A stretch of 50,189 bases of DNA from Candidatus Scalindua rubra (GCA_001723765.1 MAYW01000013.1:1-50189), one strand, 5' to 3'; shown: positions 1-9,374, counted from the first letter of the stretch. Notes: generated by a model from the sequence alone, not told the origin. Translations and numbers: made by a program.

Positions 1-133
1 AGATAATCAAAATCATATAATTATAGATCAGCAATTTTTATAGAAAACAACTTCTTAATACCCTTTTACTAATTTTTAGTTTGATATTTTGTGTGTAGTT
101 AGATTTTTGGTTGCTTTTTAAGGAGGTAAGATA

Positions 134-397
134 TTGTCTGTAGAGAACTTGGAAAAAGAAATTACATCAATTGTGGCTGAAGTAACCGAATTGGATGAGA
201 ATGAAATATGGGATAAAAGAGATGCCGATTTTTTTAAGGATTTAGAAATCGATTCCTTATTGGCATTAGAAATTCTAGCGCTTATTGAAAAGAAATATAA
301 GGTTCAGATTCCAGAGGAAAAGCTTGTAGACATTACATCAATAAATGCCACAATTGAAATGACAAAATCGACGCTTGAAGAAAATGCTAAGAAATAG
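134..397 (+). CDS. Acyl carrier protein
   Basis: An 87-residue acyl carrier protein, the expected carrier of acyl intermediates for the ketosynthases and dehydratase that follow. The four-helix ACP pattern is clear. The phosphopantetheine attachment serine is Ser41 in the motif EIDSLLALEI, followed by the usual acidic helix III region. The start codon is TTG, chosen because a perfect AGGAGG lies at 121-126, seven bases upstream, and no in-frame ATG fits better. It is the first gene of a plus-strand set of six reading into the dehydratase and two ketosynthases. A dedicated ACP within the cluster suggests a separate pathway from housekeeping fatty acid synthesis; that is inference. Confidence 0.92.
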   Translation: MSVENLEKEITSIVAEVTELDENEIWDKRDADFFKDLEIDSLLALEILALIEKKYKVQIPEEKLVDITSINATIEMTKSTLEENAKK

Positions 398-485
398 CAT
401 ATAATTTTTTTTCACCAATACCTGCCTGTCCATAATTTATAAAGGTGGTCAGGTTTTAACTATTAAGATCGAAAGGCTGTTATAG

Positions 486-935
486 ATGCTGAGCTTTGAG
501 GAAGTAAGAAAGTTAGTTCCTCAAAAATATCCCTTCTTATTTATTGACAAAGTTATTGAGTTTCAAAAAGAAAGTAGAATTGTTTGTTTAAAAAACATTT
601 CTGGTAATGAGTCTTTCTTCGCTGGACACTTTCCTGATTTTGCCATAATGCCGGGCGTTCTAATATTAGAAGCTCTGGCCCAAGCCTCAATCATACTCTT
701 TAAAAAGAGTTTTGATACTGAGAAGGATAAAGACAAGGTCTTTTTGTTGGCTTCAGCGAACATCCGTTTTTCAAAACCTGTTTTTCCAGGTGACCAACTT
801 ATTTTGGAAATCGATACTGAAAAAGTTGTTTCTAAAGCGGCGATAGTTAAGGGTGTAGCCAGAGTGGGAGAGAAGATTGTTTCAAAAGCTACATTGAGTT
901 TTGGTGTTGCCGATAAAGAATCTTTAACAGGTTAA
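486..935 (+). CDS. FabZ-like 3-hydroxyacyl-ACP dehydratase
   Basis: A 149-residue single hot-dog-fold dehydratase that would remove water from 3-hydroxyacyl-ACP to give the trans-2-enoyl form. The FabZ signature is visible: AGHFPDFAIMPG with the catalytic His48, then LEALAQ with the catalytic Glu62 on the central helix. Length is normal for FabZ. It lies between the ACP and the ketosynthase, 88 bases after the first and 29 bases before the second, as in FabZ-containing polyene and ladderane-type clusters. FabZ and FabA differ in isomerase activity and cannot be separated with certainty here, but the length and the motif order favour FabZ. Confidence 0.9.
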   Translation: MLSFEEVRKLVPQKYPFLFIDKVIEFQKESRIVCLKNISGNESFFAGHFPDFAIMPGVLILEALAQASIILFKKSFDTEKDKDKVFLLASANIRFSKPVFPGDQLILEIDTEKVVSKAAIVKGVARVGEKIVSKATLSFGVADKESLTG

Positions 936-964
936 AACTATTAGCATTTGAAAAGTAATTTATC

Positions 965-2185
965 ATGGATAAAAGAATTGTAATTACTGGTGTGGGAGTA
1001 ATATCTCCTATTGGGTGCAAAAATGATGTTTTTTGGGATGCATTAATTTCTGGGACATCTGGTGTGTCAGAAGTCAAAGCTTTTGATACATCTGATTTTA
1101 AGGTGCATAAAGGTTGCGAAGTTGAAGACTTCAAGTATGGAGATTATGTAAGTAACGGTTCAGGACGAAAAATTGGTAAAGGTTCACAATTTGCTATCGC
1201 AGCATCTAAACTTGCACTGGACGATTCTAAAATTGACTTAAACAATATTGATCTTGAGGAAGTAGGAGTTTCAATCGGCACAACTGCGGGTGAAATTCAA
1301 ATTCTAGAAAGGGTAAACAATTTAAGATACGAAAAGGGAGATGATAATGTAGATTCGGATCTATTCCTTAAGCATCCATGTAATAATATTCCATCCAATA
1401 TAGCTATCGAATTTGGTTTTGAAGGCCCAAATACAATTATTCCCACTGCATGTGCTGCAGGCAACTACGCCATTGGTTACGCCTGCGACCTGATAAAATT
1501 GGGAAGGGCAGATATTATGCTAGCGGGTGGTACTGATCCATTTTCCAAAGTAGCTTTCGTTGGCTTTGGTAAGCTTAATGCCATTGCGCCAGAGGTATGC
1601 CAACCTTTTGATAAAAATAGAAGAGGAATGCTAATTGGTGAAGGTGCTGGAATGTTGGTATTAGAATTCCTGGAAGATGCGCTAGCAAGGAACGCAAATA
1701 TATATGCGGAAATTTTAGGTTATGGTTTGAGCTGTGATGGTTACCATATAACAATTCCACATCCAGAGGGAAATGGTGTTATATCAGCAATGGAAAAGGC
1801 CTTAAAAGATGCCAGGATTAAACCTGAGGATGTGCAGCATATAAGTGCACATGGTACGGGAACAGTTGCTAATGACAAAGCTGAAACTATATCTATAAAG
1901 AAGGTCTTTGGTGAACATTCAAAGAATCTGGCTGTAAGCTCTATAAAATCAATGATTGGTCATACAATGGGAGCTGCAAGTGCCATAGAAGCTATAGCAT
2001 GTGCGTTAGCTATTAAAGAAAATGTAGTTCCTCCAACAATAAACTATGAAACTAAAGATCCAGAATGTGATTTAGATTTTGTTCCAAATGTAAAACGTGA
2101 AATGCAAGTCGATGTTGCCCTAAATAATGCTTATGCTTTTGGTGGCAATAATAGCTGTCTTGTATTAAAAAAATTTACAGGTTAA
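965..2185 (+). CDS. Beta-ketoacyl-ACP synthase, FabF/KAS-II type, catalytically complete
   Basis: A 406-residue thiolase-fold condensing enzyme expected to elongate acyl-ACP with malonyl-ACP. The Cys-His-His triad is intact: Cys163 in PTACAAG, His296 in SAHGTGT and His333 in [13 protein letters not shown], with the conserved Lys328. Length and motif spacing match FabF. The next gene starts 6 bases after its stop and encodes a paralogue without any of these residues, so the two probably form a KAS-alpha/chain-length-factor-like pair as in type II polyketide synthases (inference from order and residue pattern). The start ATG has the family's normal N-terminus ([17 protein letters not shown]). 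Confidence 0.93.
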   Translation: MDKRIVITGVGVISPIGCKNDVFWDALISGTSGVSEVKAFDTSDFKVHKGCEVEDFKYGDYVSNGSGRKIGKGSQFAIAASKLALDDSKIDLNNIDLEEVGVSIGTTAGEIQILERVNNLRYEKGDDNVDSDLFLKHPCNNIPSNIAIEFGFEGPNTIIPTACAAGNYAIGYACDLIKLGRADIMLAGGTDPFSKVAFVGFGKLNAIAPEVCQPFDKNRRGMLIGEGAGMLVLEFLEDALARNANIYAEILGYGLSCDGYHITIPHPEGNGVISAMEKALKDARIKPEDVQHISAHGTGTVANDKAETISIKKVFGEHSKNLAVSSIKSMIGHTMGAASAIEAIACALAIKENVVPPTINYETKDPECDLDFVPNVKREMQVDVALNNAYAFGGNNSCLVLKKFTG

Positions 2186-2191
2186 GAATTA

Positions 2192-3427
2192 ATGAATAGT
2201 CGTTTGGTTATAACGGGAATGAGCATACTGTCACCAATGGGTGAAAATATAGACGGGTTTTGGAACAATTTGATAAATGGTGTTTCTGGAATAAAAGATA
2301 TCACATTATTTGATGTCTCCAAATACAAAAGCAAAAAAGCAGGTGAGATATCAGATTTTGATGCAAAGGAAATTTTAGGTAAGAAGGGCATCCGCCATAT
2401 AGACAGGACTTCGCTATTGGCATCCTCGGCTGCAAAACTTGTAATGGGTGATGCCAAAATCACACACGAAACCTATACTGAAGACGATCTGGGAATTGTA
2501 ATAGGTTCTACATATGGAAGTATAGACAGCATTAGTTCATTTGACTTAGAAGCATTAAAAGAAGGTCCGAATTTTGTTAATCCCATGGATTTTCCAAATA
2601 CAGTCCTAAACGCCCCTGCAAGTAGAGCTTCTATTTTTTGTAAGGCTACTGGCCTTAACTCTACTATCTCTACGGGTGTGACTAGCGGACTTGATGCTAT
2701 TATTTACGCTTCGGATTTTCTAAGTTTAGGCAGGGTAAAAGCAGTTTTGGCCGGGGGAGTCCACGGATTAACTTCCGACATATTCTGGGGTGCTTACAGG
2801 TCAGGAATATTATCGGGTAGTAAGGATGATGCTATTGAGATTTCTGCACCCTTTGATAAGAGGCGGAATGGATTTATAATTGGTGAAGCGGCTGCATTAC
2901 TAGTGATAGAAAGGCTTGAAGACGCATTGAAAAGAAATGCGAAAATCTACGCTGAAATAAAGGGTTATAGATGTACCTTTAATCCAAAAAAGATTTATCA
3001 TGACAATTTTGATACCGAAGAAGGTGTAAGATGTATTTCTTTGGCAATGAAAGATGCAGAACTTAACATTGACGATATTTCTTATGTATCTGCATGTGCA
3101 AATTCCAGTGTTACCGGCGATAAAATGGAGACCAAAGTTATTAAAGATTATTTTGGCAATTACGCTCAGAAAGTTCCAATAAGTGCAATAAAGTCGATGA
3201 CAGGAGAATGCCTTGATGCATCAGGAGCTATGCAGTGTGTTGCAAGTATAATGGCAATCAACAATGGTGTTATTCCCCCAACAATAAATTATCAAGAAAG
3301 AGATGATGAGTGCGATTTAGATTATGTATCTAACAAAAGCAGAAAATTAGACGTAAAAAATGTACTCATCAACGCCTTTTCTGATACAGGTAACATTTCA
3401 TCCATAATCATCTCAAAATATTCATAG
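2192..3427 (+). CDS. Ketosynthase-like chain-length-factor paralogue lacking the catalytic triad
   Basis: A 411-residue FabF-fold protein that aligns end to end with the preceding ketosynthase but has lost all three catalytic residues: the cysteine position is Val163 (ISTGVTSG), the first histidine position is Cys302 (VSACANSS) and the second is Glu339 (IKSMTGECLD). The flanking glycines and the lysine of IKSM are kept, so the fold is preserved. This is the pattern of chain-length factors (KAS-beta), which dimerise with an active KAS and shape the pocket. It starts 6 bases after the active enzyme, consistent with co-translation and a 1:1 complex. The complex is inferred; the missing residues are seen directly. 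Confidence 0.85.
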   Translation: MNSRLVITGMSILSPMGENIDGFWNNLINGVSGIKDITLFDVSKYKSKKAGEISDFDAKEILGKKGIRHIDRTSLLASSAAKLVMGDAKITHETYTEDDLGIVIGSTYGSIDSISSFDLEALKEGPNFVNPMDFPNTVLNAPASRASIFCKATGLNSTISTGVTSGLDAIIYASDFLSLGRVKAVLAGGVHGLTSDIFWGAYRSGILSGSKDDAIEISAPFDKRRNGFIIGEAAALLVIERLEDALKRNAKIYAEIKGYRCTFNPKKIYHDNFDTEEGVRCISLAMKDAELNIDDISYVSACANSSVTGDKMETKVIKDYFGNYAQKVPISAIKSMTGECLDASGAMQCVASIMAINNGVIPPTINYQERDDECDLDYVSNKSRKLDVKNVLINAFSDTGNISSIIISKYS

Positions 3428-3464
3428 CTTATAATGGCAGCTTCTATGCATAACTTTTCATTAA

Positions 3465-4880
3465 GTGAATCCCAAAAAAAAATCCAAGTATGATGTAATC
3501 ATATTGGGGGCTGGAATTGCCGGATTAATCTGTGGAACTTTTCTGGCAAAAAATGGGAAAAAAGTATTGATTATTGAGCAACACAATATACCTGGAGGTT
3601 ATTGTACTTCTTTTAAGAGAAAAGGTTTTATTTTCGATGCGGCAGTTCATCATATTGGTGGATGTGGAAAATGGAGCGTAGTTGGTAGATGCCTTAAAGA
3701 ACTTGATATAAACATTAATTTTTTACAACTTGATCCTATGGATAGCATAAATTTCCCTTCATTTTCCGTAGATGTACCTGCTGAAATTGACGATTATGTG
3801 GATTTGCTTAAAAAACGGTTTCCATCTGAAAGTGAAAAACTATCGTCATTCTTTAAAGAATTCATTGGATTGTACAGGGCTACTTTTAGCGCTGAAAGAA
3901 ATAAGATGCTTATCAAGTATCAAGATCTCACGTACAAAGAAATGTTAGATATTTTTTTTACTAATGAACAACTTAAGATGGTCTTGTCTGCACAGTGGGG
4001 ATATATAGGTTCGCCCCCTCATGAGGTCTCGGCTATTGGTATGTGTCAAATGCTGGTAAATTATCTAAAAGACGGGGCTTTTTTCCCTGTTGGTGGCACT
4101 CAAATTTTCACTGATGCAATTGCTCAAAAATTTATTGACTATGATGGTCAAATTATGCTATCTTCTAGAGCTAATAATTTGCTTACAGAGGGTAATATTA
4201 CAAAAGGAGTTACAACAGAAAAAGGGGAAACGTTTTCTGCTGATATTTTTGTATCAAACATTGATCCCAGACAAACCTTTTTCTGTTTAATGGAAGAAAA
4301 TGCCGTTGATGATTCATACCTTCGCAAGATCGAGACTATGAAGGAAAGTGTCTCATTCTTTTTATTATACCTGGGTCTTGATAGCAAAGTTGACTTAAAA
4401 GGCTTAAAAAGAGGTTTCTACCATACATCAAATAACATAAGTTTTTCCGATAATGGTTGGTTTTATATATCCGTTCCAACTAATGTAGATTCATGCCTTG
4501 CACCTGATAAGAAACAAATAATTTCTGTTGTTGTTTCCTTAAAAGATAGTTATGATGATATAGAAGATTGGGTTGCCTTTAAAGATAAAATGAAAAAATA
4601 TACAATATGTTACCTCGAAAATTTTATACCCAACATTCAGGACCATATTGAAGTAATTGACGCGGCTACACCAAAGACTTTGTATCGTTATACACTCAAC
4701 TCCAAAGGCGCTGCCTATGGTTGGGCTGTTACCGTAGATCAGACATGGTCGAATAGACTTCAACATACAACACCCTTCAAAAATCTTTTTCTGGCAGGGC
4801 ACTGGACAAACCCAGGACCGGGGATATGTGCAGTTGTATCCTCTGGTTGGAGGGTGGCTAATATGGTTTTAAATAATTAG
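3465..4880 (+). CDS. Phytoene-desaturase-like FAD-dependent oxidoreductase (CrtI/CrtN family)
   Basis: A 471-residue flavin oxidoreductase of the carotenoid desaturase/isomerase type. The N-terminal dinucleotide fold is clear (ILGAGIAGL, glycines 15, 17 and 20, then the Glu of VLIIEQ). The C-terminus holds the family's second FAD signature (LFLAGHWTNPGPGICAVVSSGW). In ladderane gene sets such enzymes are proposed to desaturate or isomerise the acyl chain before ring closure; the substrate is not deducible from sequence. The start used is GTG at 3465 without a convincing ribosome-binding site, so the exact N-terminus is uncertain, but the fold begins within ten residues of it. It reads on to the radical SAM gene 12 bases later. 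Confidence 0.88.
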   Translation: MNPKKKSKYDVIILGAGIAGLICGTFLAKNGKKVLIIEQHNIPGGYCTSFKRKGFIFDAAVHHIGGCGKWSVVGRCLKELDININFLQLDPMDSINFPSFSVDVPAEIDDYVDLLKKRFPSESEKLSSFFKEFIGLYRATFSAERNKMLIKYQDLTYKEMLDIFFTNEQLKMVLSAQWGYIGSPPHEVSAIGMCQMLVNYLKDGAFFPVGGTQIFTDAIAQKFIDYDGQIMLSSRANNLLTEGNITKGVTTEKGETFSADIFVSNIDPRQTFFCLMEENAVDDSYLRKIETMKESVSFFLLYLGLDSKVDLKGLKRGFYHTSNNISFSDNGWFYISVPTNVDSCLAPDKKQIISVVVSLKDSYDDIEDWVAFKDKMKKYTICYLENFIPNIQDHIEVIDAATPKTLYRYTLNSKGAAYGWAVTVDQTWSNRLQHTTPFKNLFLAGHWTNPGPGICAVVSSGWRVANMVLNN

Positions 4881-4892
4881 GAGGATAGAAAA

Positions 4893-6359
4893 ATGAGAAA
4901 AATGATGCTTATCAATCCACACCCCCCAGGGCGACATGGTGAGGAGAGTATAACCGTCATAGTTCAAATGCCACTTAATCTGGCATACATTGCTGCCCTT
5001 ACACCCGGAGATTGGGAGTTCGACGTAATCGACGAAAATCTGGATTTGGCCCTTGACGACAATGGTGAAATTACATTCGAGCCTGTGGATTTGGTATGTA
5101 TAACTTCAGTTACCTATCAGGTAGCAAGAGCATATAAGATAGCTACTGCCTGTAAGAAAAAGGGCATGACTGTAATCCTGGGTGGAATCCATACATCCGT
5201 AATGCCCGATGAGGCTTCTAAATACGTGGATGCTATATTTACGGGAGAAGCAGAAGCTCTCTGGCCTCAAGTCATTAAGGATTTTGAAAACGGTGAACTC
5301 AAAAAAGTTTATAATGGTGGACTGCCAGCCTTGTCAGAAATGAAGCACGTTTTCCCTGACAGAGAACTCATGAAGAGGAAATATAATTACAAGTTCTCCT
5401 CTATTGTTACCACAAAGGGTTGTCCAAATTACTGTGATTTCTGTAGTGTTCCTACGTTTCAGGGGAAAAAATTCAGAGAAAGGCCATACGAAGACGTCCT
5501 GGATGAGATGGAGGCAACTGATTACAGGGGGCTAATGTTCGCAGAAGACAATTTCTATGGTCATAGCAGGAACTCTGCCAAAAGGGCAAAAGCGCTCTGG
5601 CGTGGGATGATAGATAGAGGCATCGAAAAGGACTGGCTTGGATTTACTGCGCTTAATATATCACAGGATTGGGAAGCCCTTGACTTAATGGCAAAGAGTG
5701 GAAATTTTGGATTTCTCTGCGGGATAGAATCAACAAATGAGGTTGTCCTGGAGAAGATGCATAAAAAGACCAATTTAAGGCTTGGTACAGATAATTATTA
5801 TGACTGCATTCAAAAGATTCACGATCACGGTCTTATTGTTTGGGGGTCCATAGTCTTAGGGGCAGATGGAGATGGTAAAGATTCATTCAAAAGGATGACA
5901 GAGTTTGTATTAGAAAATAACATTGACGTTCTTACTTTTGGTATCAATTGTCCATTTCCACAAACTGAACTTTATCATAGATTAGATTCAGAAAAGAGGA
6001 TTTTCCGTAAGAATTATCCTGCTGACTGGAAATATTACGATACTGCGCATGTAGTTCACAGATTTGTTGACATGACCCTGGAAGATTTTATTGATGGCAT
6101 GCAATATATGTATGACCATCTTTATGCCGGTGACAACCTGAGACTGCGCTTTAGAAAATCAGCCAAGACAATTGGTAGTACGAGGCATGGCAAACGCAAC
6201 GCTATGTTTGGCTTCAGAGTTGGCTCTGACTGGCAGCAGGTCTTTGAACAGGTACTGGAAAATTTACATAAATTATACGATTCAGGAGATTATTACCAGG
6301 ATTGGTATAAGAGCAGTGCCGTAACAGTGCCATCAGAAAATGGCATTGCAGTAAGTTAA
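4893..6359 (+). CDS. B12-binding-domain radical SAM enzyme (BchE/HpnJ-like class)
   Basis: A 488-residue cobalamin-dependent-type radical SAM protein. Residues 1-150 form the Rossmann-like B12-binding domain (LGGIHTSVMPDEASKYVDAI region). The radical SAM core follows with the 4Fe-4S ligands Cys177, Cys181 and Cys184 in TTKGCPNYCDFCS. A C-terminal extension of about 100 residues follows the TIM-barrel. The family carries out methylations, cyclisations and ring formation on unactivated carbons, so it is a candidate for cyclobutane ring closure in the proposed ladderane pathway. Start is firm: AGGAGG sits at 4880-4885. It is the last clear gene of the cluster. Confidence 0.9.
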   Translation: MRKMMLINPHPPGRHGEESITVIVQMPLNLAYIAALTPGDWEFDVIDENLDLALDDNGEITFEPVDLVCITSVTYQVARAYKIATACKKKGMTVILGGIHTSVMPDEASKYVDAIFTGEAEALWPQVIKDFENGELKKVYNGGLPALSEMKHVFPDRELMKRKYNYKFSSIVTTKGCPNYCDFCSVPTFQGKKFRERPYEDVLDEMEATDYRGLMFAEDNFYGHSRNSAKRAKALWRGMIDRGIEKDWLGFTALNISQDWEALDLMAKSGNFGFLCGIESTNEVVLEKMHKKTNLRLGTDNYYDCIQKIHDHGLIVWGSIVLGADGDGKDSFKRMTEFVLENNIDVLTFGINCPFPQTELYHRLDSEKRIFRKNYPADWKYYDTAHVVHRFVDMTLEDFIDGMQYMYDHLYAGDNLRLRFRKSAKTIGSTRHGKRNAMFGFRVGSDWQQVFEQVLENLHKLYDSGDYYQDWYKSSAVTVPSENGIAVS

Positions 6360-6360
6360 A

Positions 6361-6462
6361 GCAGAGAGTTTAGAATATGCAATTGACTCAGCTATAGCCG
6401 ACTTAAGGAGTGTCGGAGCGCAGCCACTACACATCGAGATGAAAATTCCAGATGCTGTATAA
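6361..6462 (+). pseudogene. C-terminal gene remnant (weakly RarA-like)
   Basis: Directly after the radical SAM gene, an open frame without a start codon reads KAESLEYAIDSAIADLRSVG and then a short tail to TAA at 6460-6462. It has coding character and resembles the AxxDVR-type segment near the C-terminus of RarA/MgsA ATPases, but the match is short and from memory of the family. It is most likely the broken end of a gene lost by deletion next to the cluster. Confidence 0.3.
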
Positions 6463-6488
6463 CACATCTATGTGGCAATTGTAAATGT

Positions 6489-8156
6489 TCATTTCCAGTG
6501 ATCGCTCTTCCATTTGTCAATCTTTCTTCTTTTATCGATCCTTTGTTTCATTAATCTTTCTATAGGTTTTTTGTAGTCTTTCCTGTATTTAGATTTCTTT
6601 AAAGAGCGTACGGGACGGACGAATCCGTGGTCATTGAATGGGCTCCAACTCACTATGCCGTAAACGAAATTTACGTCCCATGCCTCATTAGAACCTCGCT
6701 TCTTATCACCAGTCCATATCCATCTTTGATTCCTATCAAAAATAGGCGCAATATATAAATTGCCATTCTTCTTACTCGACTCCAACAACGATATCGCTTC
6801 CTCTAATGTCGGCAAACGCCAATCATGATATCCCGCGCATCCTCGGCGATTTAGTTTTTGCACCATTTTCCTTGCTGCATTCCATGTCGCTTGTCTTGTT
6901 AATCCTGACTTGACCCACATTAAGCCTGTGGTATGGTCGATTACGACTTCGTCACCATTGATTATGTTTACTTCGTAATTATGCTTGATTGTACTATGAG
7001 CATTAAACCCGTTCCAATTTTTTTCGCGTATTGAAATATACGGCATTGACTGTGCCTGAGCTAATGATAAATCTCTTTTGTAGTGAGAACGTAAGAATAC
7101 TTGTTTTGTTTTTGGTGGTTGTATGTGAGGTGGAGACGGAGGCTTTTGTTCCTCCGGGAAATTACGCCAATATTCCAGCCTCCTCATTGCATGGCTACGC
7201 ATAGCTTCGTCTTCCGTACTGTATGGATTATCATGTTCGAAATTTTTGATTAAGTCTTGCCAGATTTGTGCTTTTTCTTTAACGCTCAGGTTAGTATCTT
7301 CATCATGCTTCAGTGTCTTATTATATGTATACTCTAATCGGTGTTGCCATTCTGACCAGTGTGTTTCAATCTCAGCCAATTCTCTTTCCTTCTTCAATCG
7401 TCTCCATTCTTCCTCTATGAGTCTCTTTTCTTCTTCCAGTTTTTTTGTTTCAGCTTCAAGCCTGGCAAATACTGGAACTTCTTCACTAGCCTCAACATTT
7501 ACTCTTTTGCTCCATACTTTATATCCATCCATCTTGACTTCTACCTTATATGTACCGGGATTAATATACCTTATACTATCAGGAGTCGTGCCTATATTGT
7601 CACCATCCAGATATATCCTTGCACCTCCTGGTTCACTCTCTACCCTGATTGAGCCATCCATTGCAACTTCTCCAACCAGATACTTCAAAAACTTGAATGA
7701 AATCCTTTCTATTGATTTAGTCAATTCCTCAAGTGGACAATCACAATAATCTCTTTCCATTATTTCATTTTCACCGTCTTCATTAATCATACGTATTGAT
7801 ACAACGTACTTATTCCCCAATTTTCCTATATTTCCTGCAACTAATTTATTCACTGCAAGCTTTGCTACATTCTCCAGCAAACATACATTATCATCACATC
7901 CCATCGCCAGCTCAAATTCCTTCTCTGTAAGCACAGCCTTCATATCATCTCTATTAAGGATGGTAAATTTGCCAGACCTGTATAACTCTACTGACAGTAT
8001 GTCCGTCAAGAGTATCGCCTCTTCTTTTTGAATTCCTATCTGAGCCTTAAGGGGTACTACCAGAAGGCGGTCTTTCTCCTCTTCTGCTGCATGGATAATC
8101 GGGTATATAAGAAATATGAATGATATGATTAGGATCTGTAGTAGATGTTTTCTCAT
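6489..8156 (-). CDS. Secreted CsgG/TolB-N-like + PEGA + DUF1566 protein
   Basis: A multi-domain envelope protein of 555 residues from the start chosen here. After a signal peptide (MRKHLLQILIISFIFLIYPI) comes a CsgG/TolB-N-like domain (LLVVPLKAQIG ... YRSGKFTILNRDDM), then a PEGA carbohydrate-surface-type domain (GSIRVESEPGGARIYLDGD), a charged coiled coil (about 240-300), and a C-terminal DUF1566/Lcl domain (DHTTGLMWVK ... GYHDWRLPTLEEAI ... FVRPVRS). The frame is open to 8243, but the extra 29 residues come from an interspersed palindrome, so the ATG at 8156 before the signal peptide is preferred. A second, broken DUF1566 gene lies at 48080-48737. Role unknown; probably cell-surface or periplasmic. 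Confidence 0.75.
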   Translation of the reverse strand: MRKHLLQILIISFIFLIYPIIHAAEEEKDRLLVVPLKAQIGIQKEEAILLTDILSVELYRSGKFTILNRDDMKAVLTEKEFELAMGCDDNVCLLENVAKLAVNKLVAGNIGKLGNKYVVSIRMINEDGENEIMERDYCDCPLEELTKSIERISFKFLKYLVGEVAMDGSIRVESEPGGARIYLDGDNIGTTPDSIRYINPGTYKVEVKMDGYKVWSKRVNVEASEEVPVFARLEAETKKLEEEKRLIEEEWRRLKKERELAEIETHWSEWQHRLEYTYNKTLKHDEDTNLSVKEKAQIWQDLIKNFEHDNPYSTEDEAMRSHAMRRLEYWRNFPEEQKPPSPPHIQPPKTKQVFLRSHYKRDLSLAQAQSMPYISIREKNWNGFNAHSTIKHNYEVNIINGDEVVIDHTTGLMWVKSGLTRQATWNAARKMVQKLNRRGCAGYHDWRLPTLEEAISLLESSKKNGNLYIAPIFDRNQRWIWTGDKKRGSNEAWDVNFVYGIVSWSPFNDHGFVRPVRSLKKSKYRKDYKKPIERLMKQRIDKRRKIDKWKSDHWK

Positions 8157-8162
8157 TATGTC

Positions 8163-8236
8163 ACTTTTAGTCACACCCGCCGTTCGGACGGGAAAGCGTA
8201 GCTTACCCTGCTTTTGCAGGGATTCCAGTTTTAAAT
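8163..8236. repeat. Interspersed palindromic repeat upstream of the DUF1566 gene
   Basis: Contains cccgccgttcggacggg and the ccctgcttttgcagggattcc motif that recurs through the window (for example near 31540, 33300, 40260, 46560). It falsely extends the reading frame of the neighbouring gene. Confidence 0.6.
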
Positions 8237-8243
8237 ATTTCAT

Positions 8244-8603
8244 TTATCCTGCACGTCTTATACGGTGTCGAGTTGGTTCTATCACTACAAAGCAATTTAA
8301 AAGACTTATATCTTTATGAATGTTTAAGAACTTTTCAAACTCATAGTGAACATTTTTAATTATTATTGGCTTGCATCTAAGAAGTACAACACCACTATTC
8401 TTAATATGTTTGAGAAAAACAAGCGCCCCGAAATCCTTGTCCATTGTGACTATAACTAGCCCCTTTTTGTGGGCATATTGCAATATTTCCTCATCCAAAG
8501 CCTGTGCCAGCCCTACATCCTTAACCCTGATCACTTCGTGGCCAAGATCTATTAAAAAATCAATCGTAATTTGATACATATCTTGATCTGCTAGAAAACG
8601 CAT
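8244..8603 (-). CDS. DUF5615 PIN-like toxin
   Basis: A 119-residue PIN-like protein of the DUF5615 family, usually the toxin partner of DUF433 proteins. Visible marks are the N-terminal MRFLADQDM with the first acidic residue, GHEVIRVKDVGLAQALDEEILQ in the middle, and VTMDKDFGALVF, the second acidic cluster. These acidic residues would bind metal in a ribonuclease-type site. It starts 6 bases after the stop of the DUF433 gene, the normal antitoxin-toxin order. Length is complete for the family. Confidence 0.85.
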   Translation of the reverse strand: MRFLADQDMYQITIDFLIDLGHEVIRVKDVGLAQALDEEILQYAHKKGLVIVTMDKDFGALVFLKHIKNSGVVLLRCKPIIIKNVHYEFEKFLNIHKDISLLNCFVVIEPTRHRIRRAG

Positions 8604-8609
8604 ACCTTA

Positions 8610-8840
8610 TCATACTTCCCCAATGTGAACCTCTTCGGACTTAACAAGTTCAACAGCATATTGAATACACGCCTTGATGTCGTCAAAAGTAATATCTGGA
8701 TAATACTTTTTAACAATCTCATCGAAGGTTATACCTGCTTGAACTAACTCCAGCACACAATATACAGGTATTCTTGTACCGGCTATACAAGGCTTGCCAA
8801 AATGGACCTTTTGATCAATTGATATCCTTTCTATGCTCAT
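8610..8840 (-). CDS. DUF433 antitoxin
   Basis: A 76-residue DUF433 protein with the family hallmark HFGKPCIAGTRIPVYCVLELV followed by the helical AGITFDEIVKKYYPDITFDDI. DUF433 proteins have a winged-helix-like DNA-binding fold and pair with DUF5615 toxins; they probably repress their own promoter. A good ribosome-binding site (AGGAGGAGA) lies just upstream of the ATG. It is the first gene of a two-gene operon. Confidence 0.87.
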   Translation of the reverse strand: MSIERISIDQKVHFGKPCIAGTRIPVYCVLELVQAGITFDEIVKKYYPDITFDDIKACIQYAVELVKSEEVHIGEV

Positions 8841-8948
8841 AATTTCTCCTCCTGTTTATCTAATATTATTTTAATTATACATTTTGTAGAAAACGTGAAT
8901 AGTACTATTTTTTGTGAGCTGTGTACACCTGCATCTGCAACTTACAAC

Positions 8949-9137
8949 CTACAACACTACTTTGTAAATAGACCCCTTGGTTTCTTCTGCTATCATTTCC
9001 AGATACGTAGTAATTGCACCTTTGATGTTTTCTAAAGCCTCTTCAACCGTATCACCCTGACTGTGGCAACCTTTTAGAATAGGGCAATGAACATCGTAAC
9101 CATGCTCACTTTTGTGCACAACAACTGGATATTTCAT
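8949..9137 (-). CDS. HicB-family antitoxin, without HicA partner
   Basis: A 62-residue HicB-type protein: MKYPVVVHKSEHGYDVHCPILKGCHSQGDTVEEALENIKGAI is the partial RNase-H-like fold of the family. HicB normally neutralises the small RNase HicA encoded next to it; no HicA reading frame is seen on either side, so this is a solitary HicB-like protein. It has no C-terminal DNA-binding domain. Confidence 0.8.
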   Translation of the reverse strand: MKYPVVVHKSEHGYDVHCPILKGCHSQGDTVEEALENIKGAITTYLEMIAEETKGSIYKVVL

Positions 9138-9374
9138 TTCGTTCCTTCAGGTTTGACAAGACACTGTTACTGAGAAGCTTAGTATAGAATCAAACCTGAA
9201 GGCATCGGCGTGAGCTCAGCCGAACGGTTTGAGTTACAATTATTATGGCTAAATAAGTCTGTGCCTGCCCCATTAGATAAAATGTCGGAATGTATCGTAT
9301 TTAAATATGCTTTCCCTTATGATACTAAACTTAACTATCTAACGGGGTAAATCTCGTTGCTAAAACTCTATGGA
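9138..9374. other. Intergenic with imperfect hairpin repeats
   Basis: Contains the aaacctgaaggc repeat motif near 9192 and an imperfect inverted repeat, tgccccattagataa (9268-9282) against ctatctaacggggta (9335-9349). This lies downstream of the Lon-like gene and might act as a termination or processing structure. No gene is visible. Confidence 0.4.

Noticed and set aside
7246..7749. A 167-residue plus-strand frame inside the DUF1566 gene
   Set aside because: It is antisense to a gene with clear domains; the serine-rich composition comes from the coding strand's codons.
8949..9137. A complete HicAB toxin-antitoxin pair
   Set aside because: No HicA reading frame is present on either side of the HicB gene.
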